Below are positions 45,679 through 54,797 of a stretch of DNA of 64,000 bases, piece by piece (the first letter of the stretch is position 1; every line of letters begins with the position of its first letter). The position numbers and the translations under genes were made by a program. Under the pieces are notes generated by a model. That model worked only from the letters and a program-made list of their open reading frames with translations. It had not been told where the DNA came from and searched no databases. Origin of the DNA: Acidimicrobiaceae bacterium (GTDB lineage: Bacteria > Actinomycetota > Acidimicrobiia > Acidimicrobiales > RAAP-2); the NCBI GenBank assembly GCA_003138895.1, contig PLHJ01000003.1, positions 45,365 through 109,364 on the forward strand, read 5' to 3'.

Positions 45679-46242
45679 TTAGGCTTCCCAACTCGTGCGC
45701 TTCAGGGTGTTGCGATCAGTGTGCAAAATCACGTCCGTAATTTTTCGGTGCTCGATGACCGAGGTCTCGTCGTAACTAAAGGTGTCATCGCCGAGAGTGA
45801 TTGTGACGTCGTAACGCGTACAGCGCGCAATTTCGTCCAAGAATTTGTTGGAGAGAATGCCATAGGTGGGTGAGCCAAGTTCGCTCTCGAGCGTGAACTT
45901 CGTCGCATCGGCTTCTACCGTTGCGCCGGCAATCAGCGTTGAGGCTCGAGGAATCATGAAGCATCGCATAACCTGCTTCGTACTCGCGTCCCACATCCAG
46001 TAACCGACTTCGGTGTGGAAGGGATTGTCTTCACCCTCGCGCCACGCGGCCGTGCGATAGTCCAGACCGTACAGACACTGGTCACCGTTGTCCACGGGAC
46101 CAAAGGGCTTAAAAGTGGTCTTTTCTCGAAAAGGAGTTTCTGCGATTTTGCCTTTGTCGTTGTGGAACGAAACGTCAATGCCCTGGTCGCCCTCCCACGT
46201 GCCAATGAGCCCCTTCAACGGACCCCATTCTTCGTACGACAT
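45679..46242 (-). CDS. nitrobindin-like haem-binding beta-barrel protein
   Basis: A 187-residue FABP/nitrobindin-family protein with the start GPLKGLIGTWEGDQGIDVS, CLYGLDYRTAAWREGEDNPFHTEVGYWMWD and a long C-terminal part containing ISNKF-like LSNKFLDEIARCTRYDVTITL. Nitrobindins bind haem in a ten-stranded barrel and scavenge nitric oxide or peroxynitrite. The GTWEG motif is present. GAGGGAGG precedes the ATG. Co-transcription with an acyl-CoA dehydrogenase is of unknown meaning. Confidence 0.8.
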   Translation of the reverse strand: MSYEEWGPLKGLIGTWEGDQGIDVSFHNDKGKIAETPFREKTTFKPFGPVDNGDQCLYGLDYRTAAWREGEDNPFHTEVGYWMWDASTKQVMRCFMIPRASTLIAGATVEADATKFTLESELGSPTYGILSNKFLDEIARCTRYDVTITLGDDTFSYDETSVIEHRKITDVILHTDRNTLKRTSWEA

Positions 46243-46326
46243 GCAAAACCTCCCTCAGGTACGGCCTCTCATTGACCGCTCGCTTCGAGCAATCCTATTG
46301 GAACTGCGTTATGTGCAACTCCGCAC

Positions 46327-46914
46327 TCAGCCGGCGCGTTCTAAAAGAAGATTCGTCCAATAAAAGTGCTGAGCACAGAGCATCGCGGGAATAACAATTA
46401 GCCACGGTGATATCCCAATTCCGGCCACGGCGATAACAAAGAGCGACGCTTCAGACATCACCACGCGACGAAGAAAAGGATTCTGCAGTCGGTGCTGGCA
46501 GAGCAGCGTAACGAACACGACGTTCACCAAGGGAACATACGCCGAATATGTTGTCGATTCTTCCAACAGCAACGCGGCTCGAGCAAAGCTCGCGTAACCG
46601 AGAAGGAGTAGCGCCGCTCCAAGGGCCACGTAAAGATTTGTAAACCACCACGGCACCGGATGAAGTGAACCGGGCCAATAGTGCACGAGACCGAGAATCA
46701 TGCCCGAACCGGCAAAAAAACTGAAAATCCCGTAGCGGCGAAGCCCGTACAGAACGCGAATCTGGTCGACCGATAGAAAAGGTGTTGCGGTTAAAGGGAC
46801 GTAGGCCCTAGTGATGTCGGACCATTCTTTCCCGTTCCACACCCGCCACTGCTTTTCTCCGGAAGGATCGGGATACCAACCCGGTGGCACGCTCAGTGTT
46901 TCGTTCGTCGTCAC
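46327..46914 (-). CDS. DUF2510-domain membrane protein
   Basis: A 195-residue protein with an N-terminal DUF2510 motif (PPGWYPDPSGEKQWRVWNGKEWSD) followed by five hydrophobic segments. DUF2510 is a short Trp-rich module almost confined to actinobacteria and usually fused to membrane proteins. GTG 46914 is chosen because GGGAGAA lies upstream; a longer frame would overlap the divergent aldehyde dehydrogenase. Function unknown. Confidence 0.85.
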   Translation of the reverse strand: MTTNETLSVPPGWYPDPSGEKQWRVWNGKEWSDITRAYVPLTATPFLSVDQIRVLYGLRRYGIFSFFAGSGMILGLVHYWPGSLHPVPWWFTNLYVALGAALLLLGYASFARAALLLEESTTYSAYVPLVNVVFVTLLCQHRLQNPFLRRVVMSEASLFVIAVAGIGISPWLIVIPAMLCAQHFYWTNLLLERAG

Positions 46915-46950
46915 GGTTGTATTCTCCCATAGGAAAGAGGGGGTACAGCT

Positions 46951-48696
46951 ATGACGACTGTGCAACGGGGCGCGAGTGCTCCAACTTCGGGTTCACAAGA
47001 CCACATTGCGGTGAACGAGCCCGTGCTCAATCAACTCGTGGCCGAACTGGGCGAAAAGTCAATGGCCTGGGCCATGACGTCGCCTGGACAGCGTGCCACC
47101 ATTCTCGAACGCATTATTAAAGACACCTACGCCGTTAGCGAAGAATGGAACGTCGCGGCTTGTGCAGCAAAAGGTCTTGATCCAAACGGTCCCGCCGGTG
47201 GCGAAGAAATCTTCAGTGGCATTGGAACGTTTCTTCGCATGGCCCAAACATTTCGCCAGTCCATGCTGGATCTTTCGAGCGGTACGAAGCCCCAATTCCC
47301 CGGACCCGTGCGTCACAAGCCCGGTAACCGCATTGCGGTGCAGGTGTTACCGGCGTCCACGTTCGACAAGGTTCTTTACGGCGGCATCACGGCCGAAGTA
47401 TGGATGGAGCCGGGCGTCAGCGAAACGGACGTTGTTGCAGGGCAAGCCGCGGCGTATGAATCACCGGCCTCGCACGCGGGCGTCTCACTCGTGCTCGGTG
47501 CGGGCAACGTTGCGTCGCTTGGACCTCGAGACGTCTTGACAAAATTATTTGCCGAAGGAAAAGTCGTTTTGCTTAAGGCCAATCCGGTGAACGACTACTT
47601 GGTGCCGTACTGGGAAAAGGCTATGGCGGCGTTGATTGAGCCGGGATTCTTGCGCATCGTGAGCGGCGGAGCGCACGTTGGCGCATTTCTCACGCAGCAT
47701 CCAGGCGTCAATGACATTCACGTCACGGGTTCTGACAAGACGCACGACGCCATTGTCTTTGGCGTGGGTGAAGAAGGTGCGAGGAGAAAGGCTGCCAACG
47801 AGCCGTTGACGAACAAGCCTGTGTCGTGCGAACTCGGTAACGTTTCGCCCGTCGTAATCGTGCCCGGCGACTGGACGGCGAAAGAAATTAGTTTTCAGGC
47901 AAAGCACGTCGCGACGATGTTGATTAACAACGCGGGCTTTAACTGCTTGACACCCCGCGTGCTTATTACGCAGCGTGGCTGGGCGCAGCGCGACGAATTC
48001 TTTGCAGAACTCGCTCGGGTGTTCTCCGAAGTGCCCACGAGGCGGGCGTATTACCCGGGCGCGAAGGATCGCTTTGAGACCATGCTCGCCAGTCACGACG
48101 ACGCTCAACAAATTGGTGACGGCTCGGGGGACAAGTTGCCCTGGACCATTGTTCGAAACGTGGACCCCGCAAAATTCGACGACGTGTGTTTCAACGTTGA
48201 AGCGTTTTGTGCCTTGACGAGCGAGACCGCCCTCGAGGCTTCCTCACCGGCTGATTTCGTTCAAAAAGCCGTGGCGTTCTGCAACGACGTTGTTTGGGGA
48301 ACACTCTCGATGACGCTGATTGCGGACTCGCGAACCATGCGTGACGAAATCACCGGTCCGGTTATTGAACAAGCGATTGCTGATCTTTGCTACGGCTCCA
48401 TTGGTGTCAATCTCTGGCACGCGTTTTCGTTCGCGTTCGCGACAACGGTGTGGGGTGCGTACCCCGGACACCCCGTCACTGACATTCAGTCGGGGAGTGG
48501 TTTTGTGGGCAACGCGTATCTTTTTTCCCAGCCACAAAAGTCAGTGGTGCGCGGTCCCTTCGTGGCGTCGCCCGAACCGGCATGGTTCGCGACCAACAAC
48601 AACGGCGGCGCCGTCATGAGAAAGTTGTTGGCCTTTGAAGCCAAACCTTCGTGGCTCAAGATTCCAGGACTACTCGCCGCGGCGTTTAAGCACTAA
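46951..48696 (+). CDS. aldehyde dehydrogenase-family protein
   Basis: A 581-residue NAD(P)-dependent aldehyde dehydrogenase-fold enzyme, longer than the usual 480-500 residues. The general-base region CELGNVSPVVIVPGD and the catalytic Cys in NNAGFNCLTPRVLI are present, with a C-terminal AFCALTSETALEASSPADF segment. An N-terminal extension and an insertion make it resemble the 'aldehyde dehydrogenase family' proteins of actinobacteria with unknown substrate. A GAGGGGG ribosome site precedes the ATG. It ends in a shared CTAA stop quadruplet. Confidence 0.9.
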   Translation: MTTVQRGASAPTSGSQDHIAVNEPVLNQLVAELGEKSMAWAMTSPGQRATILERIIKDTYAVSEEWNVAACAAKGLDPNGPAGGEEIFSGIGTFLRMAQTFRQSMLDLSSGTKPQFPGPVRHKPGNRIAVQVLPASTFDKVLYGGITAEVWMEPGVSETDVVAGQAAAYESPASHAGVSLVLGAGNVASLGPRDVLTKLFAEGKVVLLKANPVNDYLVPYWEKAMAALIEPGFLRIVSGGAHVGAFLTQHPGVNDIHVTGSDKTHDAIVFGVGEEGARRKAANEPLTNKPVSCELGNVSPVVIVPGDWTAKEISFQAKHVATMLINNAGFNCLTPRVLITQRGWAQRDEFFAELARVFSEVPTRRAYYPGAKDRFETMLASHDDAQQIGDGSGDKLPWTIVRNVDPAKFDDVCFNVEAFCALTSETALEASSPADFVQKAVAFCNDVVWGTLSMTLIADSRTMRDEITGPVIEQAIADLCYGSIGVNLWHAFSFAFATTVWGAYPGHPVTDIQSGSGFVGNAYLFSQPQKSVVRGPFVASPEPAWFATNNNGGAVMRKLLAFEAKPSWLKIPGLLAAAFKH

Positions 48697-49727
48697 ATCG
48701 TAGAAAGTACGACCGTCCCCGAAGCAACGCTCGCGCAGCGCTTCGTGCCGCAACTGACATCCACGAGTGGGCTTGGTACGTAACGCAGACGGTACGACGT
48801 GAAGGTATCGGTTGCCACTGAGGCGAACCATGCGTCGCCACTCGGGCTCGATCCAACGACGACGCATTTCTTTGCACTGATGCAAGCAAGTGCGCTCGGT
48901 TGTTCGCCGCTAACGCCGGGGAGCAGATGCCACGATGAACCGAAATTCTTGGAGCGCGCCACGACCAACGTGGAGCCGTCGTCAATGAGTGCTTCACAAT
49001 TCGATTGACGACACGAAAGTGACGTCAACTCGTGCCACGACTTCTTCGTCGTGAGTTGCTGCCAGGTTGTTCCGTCGTCGGACGTTGTTTGAACAATGGC
49101 GTTCGTCGAACCATTTTGGGACAAGGTTCCCGTGAGTAAGCAATTGGTGGCCGACGCGCAAGAAAGAGAGGTCATCGTGACGTTTTGTGACCATGAAAGA
49201 TTGATCGGCGTTGACCACGTCGCTCCACCGTCGAGTGTCTCTGACCAACGACTGCCACCAGAAAAGGGACTCGTGTCCACCGCGGCGCAACTCTCGGCCG
49301 CAAAACAAGTAAGAACACTGATTCCTGTCGCGGCCGCAGGTGCTGACGTCGCAGTCACGGCGCTCGCGTTTGCCGCGTAACTCCAAACAACGTCGCCACT
49401 CGAGTTTGATCCACCTATGAGACAACCATCATTCCAACACGATGCCGACGACAGCAACGTTGAAGGAGCCGGTGGCGACGTCACCGCGTGCCACGCGCCG
49501 GCCGGCGTGGTTACCTGCGCGGCGGACGTTGTATTGCCTTCAAGACCCGTGGTCCCAAGAGCCAAACACTGGTCAAAACTCATGCACGACGAAAGGGACA
49601 AGGGAACGGAAATATTGAGCGAGGGTGTTCCCGAAAGTTGTGGCCCCGTCGCCGTGGAAGAACCACAGGCACTGAGTACAACGGCACTTACAAGGACGGT
49701 TCCCACCATTCCCAGTCGCGCACGCAT
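48693..49727 (-). CDS. lipoprotein with seven Cys-paired repeats, beta-propeller-like
   Basis: A 344-residue protein with a lipobox (VLVSAVVLSAC, Cys21). The mature part has seven repeats, each with a Cys pair 4-5 residues apart (SCMSFDQC, SCWNDGC, TCFAAESC, SCASATNC, SCRQSNC, ACISAKKC, SCGTKRC), between which lie BNR-like S-x-D-G-x-x-W segments (DDGTTWQQL, KNFGSSWHLL). Seven such repeats suggest a seven-bladed propeller with a disulfide in each blade. ATG 49727 has TACCAT 7 bases upstream. It is divergent from a MarP-like protease across 39 bases and may be a partner. Confidence 0.8.
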   Translation of the reverse strand: MRARLGMVGTVLVSAVVLSACGSSTATGPQLSGTPSLNISVPLSLSSCMSFDQCLALGTTGLEGNTTSAAQVTTPAGAWHAVTSPPAPSTLLSSASCWNDGCLIGGSNSSGDVVWSYAANASAVTATSAPAAATGISVLTCFAAESCAAVDTSPFSGGSRWSETLDGGATWSTPINLSWSQNVTMTSLSCASATNCLLTGTLSQNGSTNAIVQTTSDDGTTWQQLTTKKSWHELTSLSCRQSNCEALIDDGSTLVVARSKNFGSSWHLLPGVSGEQPSALACISAKKCVVVGSSPSGDAWFASVATDTFTSYRLRYVPSPLVDVSCGTKRCASVASGTVVLSTI

Positions 49728-49734
49728 CGAAACG

Positions 49735-49740
49735 ATGGTA
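49735..49740 (-). promoter_or_regulatory. -10 element of the lipoprotein gene
   Basis: TACCAT on the minus strand, 7 bases before ATG 49727. Confidence 0.45.
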
Positions 49741-49753
49741 GTGGCAGAAGGGT

Positions 49754-49759
49754 TACCCT
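49754..49759 (+). promoter_or_regulatory. -10 element of the MarP-like gene
   Basis: TACCCT, 7 bases before GTG 49767. Confidence 0.45.
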
Positions 49760-49766
49760 CAAGAAC

Positions 49767-50921
49767 GTGAGTTGGATTGACATAGTGGTCGCCGTCATTG
49801 CGGTGTCGGCGGCCCTTCGGGGACGTTCGACCGGGGCCTTTCGCCAGCTCGGCAGCGTCATAGGGTTCATCACTGGTTTTGTCCTTGGCATACTGCTTGC
49901 GCCCTCGCTCGCTAAGCACGTCACGTCGTATCACTGGCGACCAATTGTGGCCATTGGTCTCGTGATCGTGGTGGCGCTTTTTGGCGCGTCGATTGGTCGA
50001 GCGATTGGTTCCATTGCACGTCACGAACTGCGAACGTTGAAACTCGGCACCATTGACTCCGTGGCGGGAGCGGTTATTGGTCTCGCCGGGGCACTTATAA
50101 GTTGTTGGCTGCTCGCGGGCCTGATTGTGGCGACGTCGTGGAGTCCCATTACCAGTGCCGTGCAGAACTCGGGTTTGTTGACGGTGATGAACGCCGTCAT
50201 GCCGCCGGTGCCGAGTGTCGAAGCCAAGGTGCAAGCACTCTTTCGAACGGCTGATTTTCCGAGTGTCTTTGCCGGCATTATTTCGCCCACGTTGGCGCAC
50301 GTCTCTTTGGCGACCATTAGTCAAGCGAATCAAGCGGCCGGCAACGAAACCGCCGTCGTCAAGGTGCTCGCGAATAACGCCTGTGGGTCCGATAACGAAG
50401 GCACGGCGTTCGTGGTGGCTCAAAATGAAGTTGTCACGAACGCGCACGTCGTGGCTGGCGCCAAGTCGTTGAGCGTTGACGGAAGGCCAGCGCGGGTGTT
50501 GGTGTTTGATCCACGTCTGGATCTTGCGGTGCTGCAAGTCACCACGGGTTCTCTCGCGGTGTTGCAACTCGCTACCGGCAGCGTTGCAAAGGGTGCGCCC
50601 GCGGCCGTCGTGGGTTATCCCAAGGACAGCAACTTGACGCTCAGTGCCGCGGGCGTGGAGGGAACCATCACGGCGCAGGGGCGCGACATTTACAACAATC
50701 AACTCGTGACGCGTTCGCTCATTGTGGTGTCGGTCAGCGTGCAACCGGGAAATTCCGGAAGTCCATTGTTCGTCGCGGGCAACGTGGCGGGCGTTATCTT
50801 TTCTCGATCAACGGATGATTCTCAAACTGCGTACGCCATTCCGGCGAGCGCCGTGACGTCCGAACTCGCCAAGGTAAAGCCAGGCAGAACGGTGTCGACG
50901 GATGCGTGCGTGGCTGGTTAG
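49767..50921 (+). CDS. marP: MarP-like membrane serine protease
   Basis: A 384-residue protein with four CvpA-like membrane helices (about 3-130) and a periplasmic chymotrypsin-like domain. Triad: H227 (VVTNAHVVAG), D252 (PRLDLAVLQ), S330 (QPGNSGSPLF). C206 and C381 flank the protease domain like the regulatory disulfide of mycobacterial MarP, which is needed for acid resistance and activates cell-wall hydrolases. GTG 49767 follows TACCCT. It is divergent from a Cys-rich lipoprotein and converges on gabT with a TTAG stop quadruplet. Confidence 0.92.
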   Translation: MSWIDIVVAVIAVSAALRGRSTGAFRQLGSVIGFITGFVLGILLAPSLAKHVTSYHWRPIVAIGLVIVVALFGASIGRAIGSIARHELRTLKLGTIDSVAGAVIGLAGALISCWLLAGLIVATSWSPITSAVQNSGLLTVMNAVMPPVPSVEAKVQALFRTADFPSVFAGIISPTLAHVSLATISQANQAAGNETAVVKVLANNACGSDNEGTAFVVAQNEVVTNAHVVAGAKSLSVDGRPARVLVFDPRLDLAVLQVTTGSLAVLQLATGSVAKGAPAAVVGYPKDSNLTLSAAGVEGTITAQGRDIYNNQLVTRSLIVVSVSVQPGNSGSPLFVAGNVAGVIFSRSTDDSQTAYAIPASAVTSELAKVKPGRTVSTDACVAG

Positions 50922-52255
50922 TTCGCGGCGCGAATTGCCGCGCTGAACACACTGAGACCATCGTCCAATTGCTCGGGCGAAATGATCAGTGGCGGCAACA
51001 AGCGAATGACGTTGCCGTACGTACCGCACGAAATGACGACGACGCCATTTTCGGTGCAGTACTTCACGATGGCCTTCGCGACAGTGGGGTTCGGGTTCTT
51101 GGTTCCCGGCTCCACGAATTCCACAGCGATCATCGCGCCTCGACCGCGTACTTCGCCAATGATGGCGACGTCGTCTTGCAGGCGTCGAAGCGTACCGAGC
51201 GCCACGTGCCCAATTTCTCGAGCGCGACCGGCGAGGTCTTGTTCGCGTAGCGTCGCAATCGTCGCGAGCGCGGCGGCACAGGCCACGGGGTTTCCTCCAT
51301 AGGTTCCGCCAAGTCCACCTTCGTGAACCGCGTTCATGAGTTCTGCTCGTCCCGTGACACCAGCGAGGGGCATCCCACCAGCGAGTCCCTTCGCGGTGGT
51401 GACGATGTCGGGAATGACACCCTCTTCGTCGCACGCAAACCAACTGCCGGTGCGACAAAAACCACTTTGAATTTCGTCCGCAATGAACACTGATCCGTTC
51501 TTCGTTGACCACGCCGAAAGCGCCGGGAGAAAACCCTTGGCGGGCACAATGAAGCCACCTTCACCCTGAATGGGTTCAATGAGAACGGCCGCCACGTTGT
51601 CGGCACCTACTTGGGTTTCGATCATTGAGATTGCCCGCTTGGCGGCTTCTTCGCCACTCAAACCATCACGGAAGGGGTAACTCATGGGCACTCGGTACAC
51701 CTCTGGCGCAAAAGGCCCAAAGTGATCCTTGTAGGGCATGTTCTTCGCGGTGAGGGCCAGCGTCAAGTTCGTGCGGCCGTGGTAGGCGTGGTCAAACACG
51801 ACAATGGCGCTTCGACCCGTCGCGAGACGAGCAATTTTGACCGCGTTCTCAACCGCTTCGGAACCGGAGTTAAAAAGAGCCGACGTCTTTTTGTGGGTAC
51901 CCGGCGTAATGCGGGCGAGTTCCTCGCAGACCTCGACGTACGCCTCGTAGGGTGTCACCATAAAACACGTGTGCGTGAACTTTGCGACTTGTTCGGATAC
52001 ACCCTCAATCAGTGCTGGCACCGCATGGCCGATCGAGGTCACGGCAATGCCTGATCCCATATCGAGCAGCGAGTTGCCGTCGACGTCGACGAGTATGGCT
52101 CCTTCGGCCCTTTCGATGTACACAGGAAAACCCACCGTCAGACCCGCCGACACTGCGGCCGTGCGACGCTCGTGCAAGGCCCGCGAACGCGGTCCGGGCA
52201 ACTCGGTCAGCAGGGTGCGCTTGGTGCCAATAGCGGTAGTCAATGACGAAACCAT
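50918..52255 (-). CDS. gabT: 4-aminobutyrate aminotransferase
   Basis: A 445-residue class III aminotransferase: NSGSEAVENAVKIARLATG, VFDHAYHGRTNLTLALT, LIEPIQGEGGFIVPA, FIADEIQSGFCRTG and the PLP lysine in TTAKGLAGGMPLAG. The sequence is typical of GABA/5-aminovalerate transaminases that pass the amino group to 2-oxoglutarate. ATG 52255 has AAGGAG upstream, better than the ATG at 52270. No gabD-like gene is adjacent, although an aldehyde dehydrogenase-fold gene lies 2.2 kb away. Confidence 0.95.
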   Translation of the reverse strand: MVSSLTTAIGTKRTLLTELPGPRSRALHERRTAAVSAGLTVGFPVYIERAEGAILVDVDGNSLLDMGSGIAVTSIGHAVPALIEGVSEQVAKFTHTCFMVTPYEAYVEVCEELARITPGTHKKTSALFNSGSEAVENAVKIARLATGRSAIVVFDHAYHGRTNLTLALTAKNMPYKDHFGPFAPEVYRVPMSYPFRDGLSGEEAAKRAISMIETQVGADNVAAVLIEPIQGEGGFIVPAKGFLPALSAWSTKNGSVFIADEIQSGFCRTGSWFACDEEGVIPDIVTTAKGLAGGMPLAGVTGRAELMNAVHEGGLGGTYGGNPVACAAALATIATLREQDLAGRAREIGHVALGTLRRLQDDVAIIGEVRGRGAMIAVEFVEPGTKNPNPTVAKAIVKYCTENGVVVISCGTYGNVIRLLPPLIISPEQLDDGLSVFSAAIRAAN

Positions 52256-52356
52256 GGAACTCCTTGTCAAAACGTCTCAATCAAGCTTTTCTCTTGCTAC
52301 ATCGTAGTTGTTGCAAGGAAATTTCTCTAGGGAGCATGTCGATGACGAGCACGATG

Positions 52357-52388
52357 CAAAAACGGGTGACCGTGGTCACCCGTTTTTG
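52357..52388 (-). terminator. rho-independent terminator after tRNA-Ser(CGA)
   Basis: A perfect inverted repeat CAAAAACGGGTGACC - 2 bases - GGTCACCCGTTTTTG, with T runs on both strands. It lies directly after the tRNA-Ser gene in its direction of transcription and can work both ways. Confidence 0.92.
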
Positions 52389-52391
52389 TAC

Positions 52392-52479
52392 TGGCGGAGG
52401 AGGTGGGATTTGAACCCACGGTGCCCGGAGACACAACGGTTTTCGAGACCGTCCGATTCGGCCGCTCTCGCACTCCTCC
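52392..52479 (-). tRNA. tRNA-Ser (CGA)
   Basis: An 88-base class II tRNA with encoded CCA. Acceptor GGAGGAG pairs with CTCCTCC; anticodon loop CTCGAAA gives CGA; a long variable arm follows; T-arm GTGGGTTCGAATCCCAC. Reads UCG. Confidence 0.97.
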
Positions 52480-52660
52480 GTTGAAAACTTTACTCGGTGC
52501 CCACATTGTCTTTGAAGGCGACTCGTGAATGTCCGCAATTCTGTTGGAAATGTTCAATGATCCATCGTCCGATGCGCGGAGGTCAACGAGTATCCTCGTC
52601 GTGGTGTCCTCCCGGAGTTGTACGAATCGGTTGAGGACGTAGGAAGGCCAAAAGGAAACT

Positions 52661-54214
52661 GTGACTGCTGCTGCTATTACTACTCGTCGCCTCGCACTCG
52701 TGGCGGTCTGTCTTGTTATGTTTCTGACGTTCCTCGATATGACGATCGTCAGTGTGGCGCTCGCCAACGTTCAGTCCCATCTCCACGCGGGCGTTACCCA
52801 ACTGCAGTGGGTGGTGAACGGCTACGGACTTACGTTTGCCGTTTTCATGCTGCTCGGTGGCACCCTCGGTGACCGACTCGGTCGAAAAAAGGTCATGCTC
52901 GGTGGACTCATTGTGTTCGCCGCCGGTTCGCTACTGGGAGCGCTCGCACCAAATCCCGACGTCTTGATTGGTGCTCGCGTCATCATGGGCATTGGGGCTG
53001 CCGCGTCGGAACCAGGAACGCTGTCAGTCATTCGACACATGTATCCCGACTCGGGTATTCGAGCTCGCGCTATTGGATCGTGGGCGGCAGTCGCGGGACT
53101 TGCTCTGGCTATGGGTCCGGTGATTGGTGGACTGCTCGTTTATGGGGGTGATTGGCGCGCGGTGTTCTGGTTCAACGTCGCCGCTGCGCTCTTCATTGGT
53201 TTTCTCGCTGCGTTCACGGTCCCAGAATCTTCAAGTCCCCAGACCGCGAAACTCGATATACCGGGATTCTTCTTTGGAGCCGTGGGGCTTGGCGCACTGA
53301 CGTTCGCCGTCATCTTGGGTGAAACCTACGGTTACGAATCGTCGCTGGTCGTTGGACTGTTTATTATCGGCGCCGTGACGCTCGCGGGATTTGTTCGCGT
53401 CGAACGTCGAAGCAGATCGCCGCTGCTTGATCTCTCGTATTTCAAGTCGCCACGATTCACGGCCGCAATGTTGGTCGCGTTCATTATGTACTTCAGTATC
53501 TTCTCCATCTTCTTCTTTGCGGCTCTGTACCTCGCGGCGGTCGTGGGTTACTCGCCGGCTCGCGTGGGCTTGGAATTCACGCCCATGGCCATAGCAATGA
53601 TTGGCGCGTCGCTTATGGCGGGACGCCACGTGGCTCGCGTTGGTCCACGTGGTCCTATGGCCGAGGGTTGCGTGCTGGCGGGCACGGGCGTGTTGCTGTC
53701 GGCGATTCTTCTTCGTTCCGCGCATCCTTCGTTGTGGCTCATGGCGACACTGGCCCTCGCTGGCTACGGATTCGGTTCGAGTGTGGTGCCGATGACCTCA
53801 GTGGCACTCAGTGAAGTGCCACCTGAACGTTCGGGCATGGCGGCTTCTGCGACCAACACCAGTCGGGAGCTTGGCGCCGTGTTTGGAGTGGCCGTACTTG
53901 GTGCATTGGTGAACGCCCACTTGAACGGCGACCTCTCACATCGACTCGCCGTACTCAAGATTCCAAAACAATTCTTCTCGATTGTGATTAGTGCGGTGGA
54001 GACAGGTACCGTGCCGGGTGGTCAAGCGGGGGTCAATACCGGTGGCATTGAACACAAAGTCATTCTCGCCGTGTACGCCGCATTTCGTAGTGGACTTGAA
54101 CAAGCCCTGCTCCTCGCGGGGATTGGCATGTTGATTGCGGCGGCCATTTCAGCGCGCGCACTCGGCCCAAAGTCCAACGGCGAACTGCAAGAGGCGGCTC
54201 CCGAGTTTCCCTAA
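52661..54214 (+). CDS. MFS drug exporter, DHA2/EmrB-QacA type
   Basis: A 517-residue transporter with about fourteen membrane helices. Motif A is GGTLGDRLGRKKVML; motif C-like MGIGAAASEPGTLSVI is altered from the usual GxxxGPxxGG. The first helix is MFLTFLDMTIVSVALANV, as in EmrB/QacA proteins. It should expel drugs or lipids using protons. GTG 52661 has AAAGGAA upstream. It converges with tadA on a CTAA quadruplet. Confidence 0.94.
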   Translation: MTAAAITTRRLALVAVCLVMFLTFLDMTIVSVALANVQSHLHAGVTQLQWVVNGYGLTFAVFMLLGGTLGDRLGRKKVMLGGLIVFAAGSLLGALAPNPDVLIGARVIMGIGAAASEPGTLSVIRHMYPDSGIRARAIGSWAAVAGLALAMGPVIGGLLVYGGDWRAVFWFNVAAALFIGFLAAFTVPESSSPQTAKLDIPGFFFGAVGLGALTFAVILGETYGYESSLVVGLFIIGAVTLAGFVRVERRSRSPLLDLSYFKSPRFTAAMLVAFIMYFSIFSIFFFAALYLAAVVGYSPARVGLEFTPMAIAMIGASLMAGRHVARVGPRGPMAEGCVLAGTGVLLSAILLRSAHPSLWLMATLALAGYGFGSSVVPMTSVALSEVPPERSGMAASATNTSRELGAVFGVAVLGALVNAHLNGDLSHRLAVLKIPKQFFSIVISAVETGTVPGGQAGVNTGGIEHKVILAVYAAFRSGLEQALLLAGIGMLIAAAISARALGPKSNGELQEAAPEFP

Positions 54215-54666
54215 GCGCGTCGTTCAAGAAAGAACGTTTGCAGCAGTTGCGCTGACTGAGTAGCCAGCACACCGAATTCCAGTTCTGGCTCGTGGAAGAG
54301 ACGAGGATCGGCGAGCAGGTTGTACCGCGAACCTACGGCCCCGGCCTTTTCGTCCATAGCGGCAATAACGACACGCGCCACGCGGGCGTTCAGGAGTGCT
54401 CCCGCGCACATCACGCACGGCTCGAGCGTGACGTACGCCGTGACATCGGACAGTCGCCATGACGGCTCATCGTGTGACAGTGCGCGAAGAGCAACGAGTT
54501 CGGCGTGCGCGGTGGCGTCGTGGTCAATTTCTCGACGATTTTCACCAACGGCAATGATGGCGCTATCTCGCACGAGGACACACCCGACGGGAACATCGTC
54601 GTGCTGCGCCGCGAATTGAGCGGCCTCGAGAGCTCGGGCCATGAACACTTCGTCACTTGTCGTCAC
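54211..54666 (-). CDS. tadA: tRNA-specific adenosine deaminase
   Basis: A 151-residue zinc deaminase with H54-A-E56 (TAHAELVAL) and PCVMCAGA (C84, C87). It converts A34 to inosine in tRNA-Arg(ACG), which is encoded at 22800 in this window, and is usually essential. GTG 54666 has GGAGAAGG just upstream. Confidence 0.96.
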   Translation of the reverse strand: MTTSDEVFMARALEAAQFAAQHDDVPVGCVLVRDSAIIAVGENRREIDHDATAHAELVALRALSHDEPSWRLSDVTAYVTLEPCVMCAGALLNARVARVVIAAMDEKAGAVGSRYNLLADPRLFHEPELEFGVLATQSAQLLQTFFLERRA

Positions 54667-54797
54667 TGACCTTCTCCTCTCTCGTTGTCATAGCGGTAGT
54701 CGCTTCGTCGCCAACGTGCAGCCTAGGACTGCCTCGCCTACCGCTTGATCTGACACGTGAAAGATCGAACGCAGTGAGCGGTGGCGCGAATTATTTA

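Noticed and set aside
48693..50744. A 683-codon open frame on the minus strand
   Set aside because: Only the part from ATG 49727 reads as a lipoprotein; the upstream extension is antisense to the MarP-like gene and is His/Arg-rich shadow sequence.
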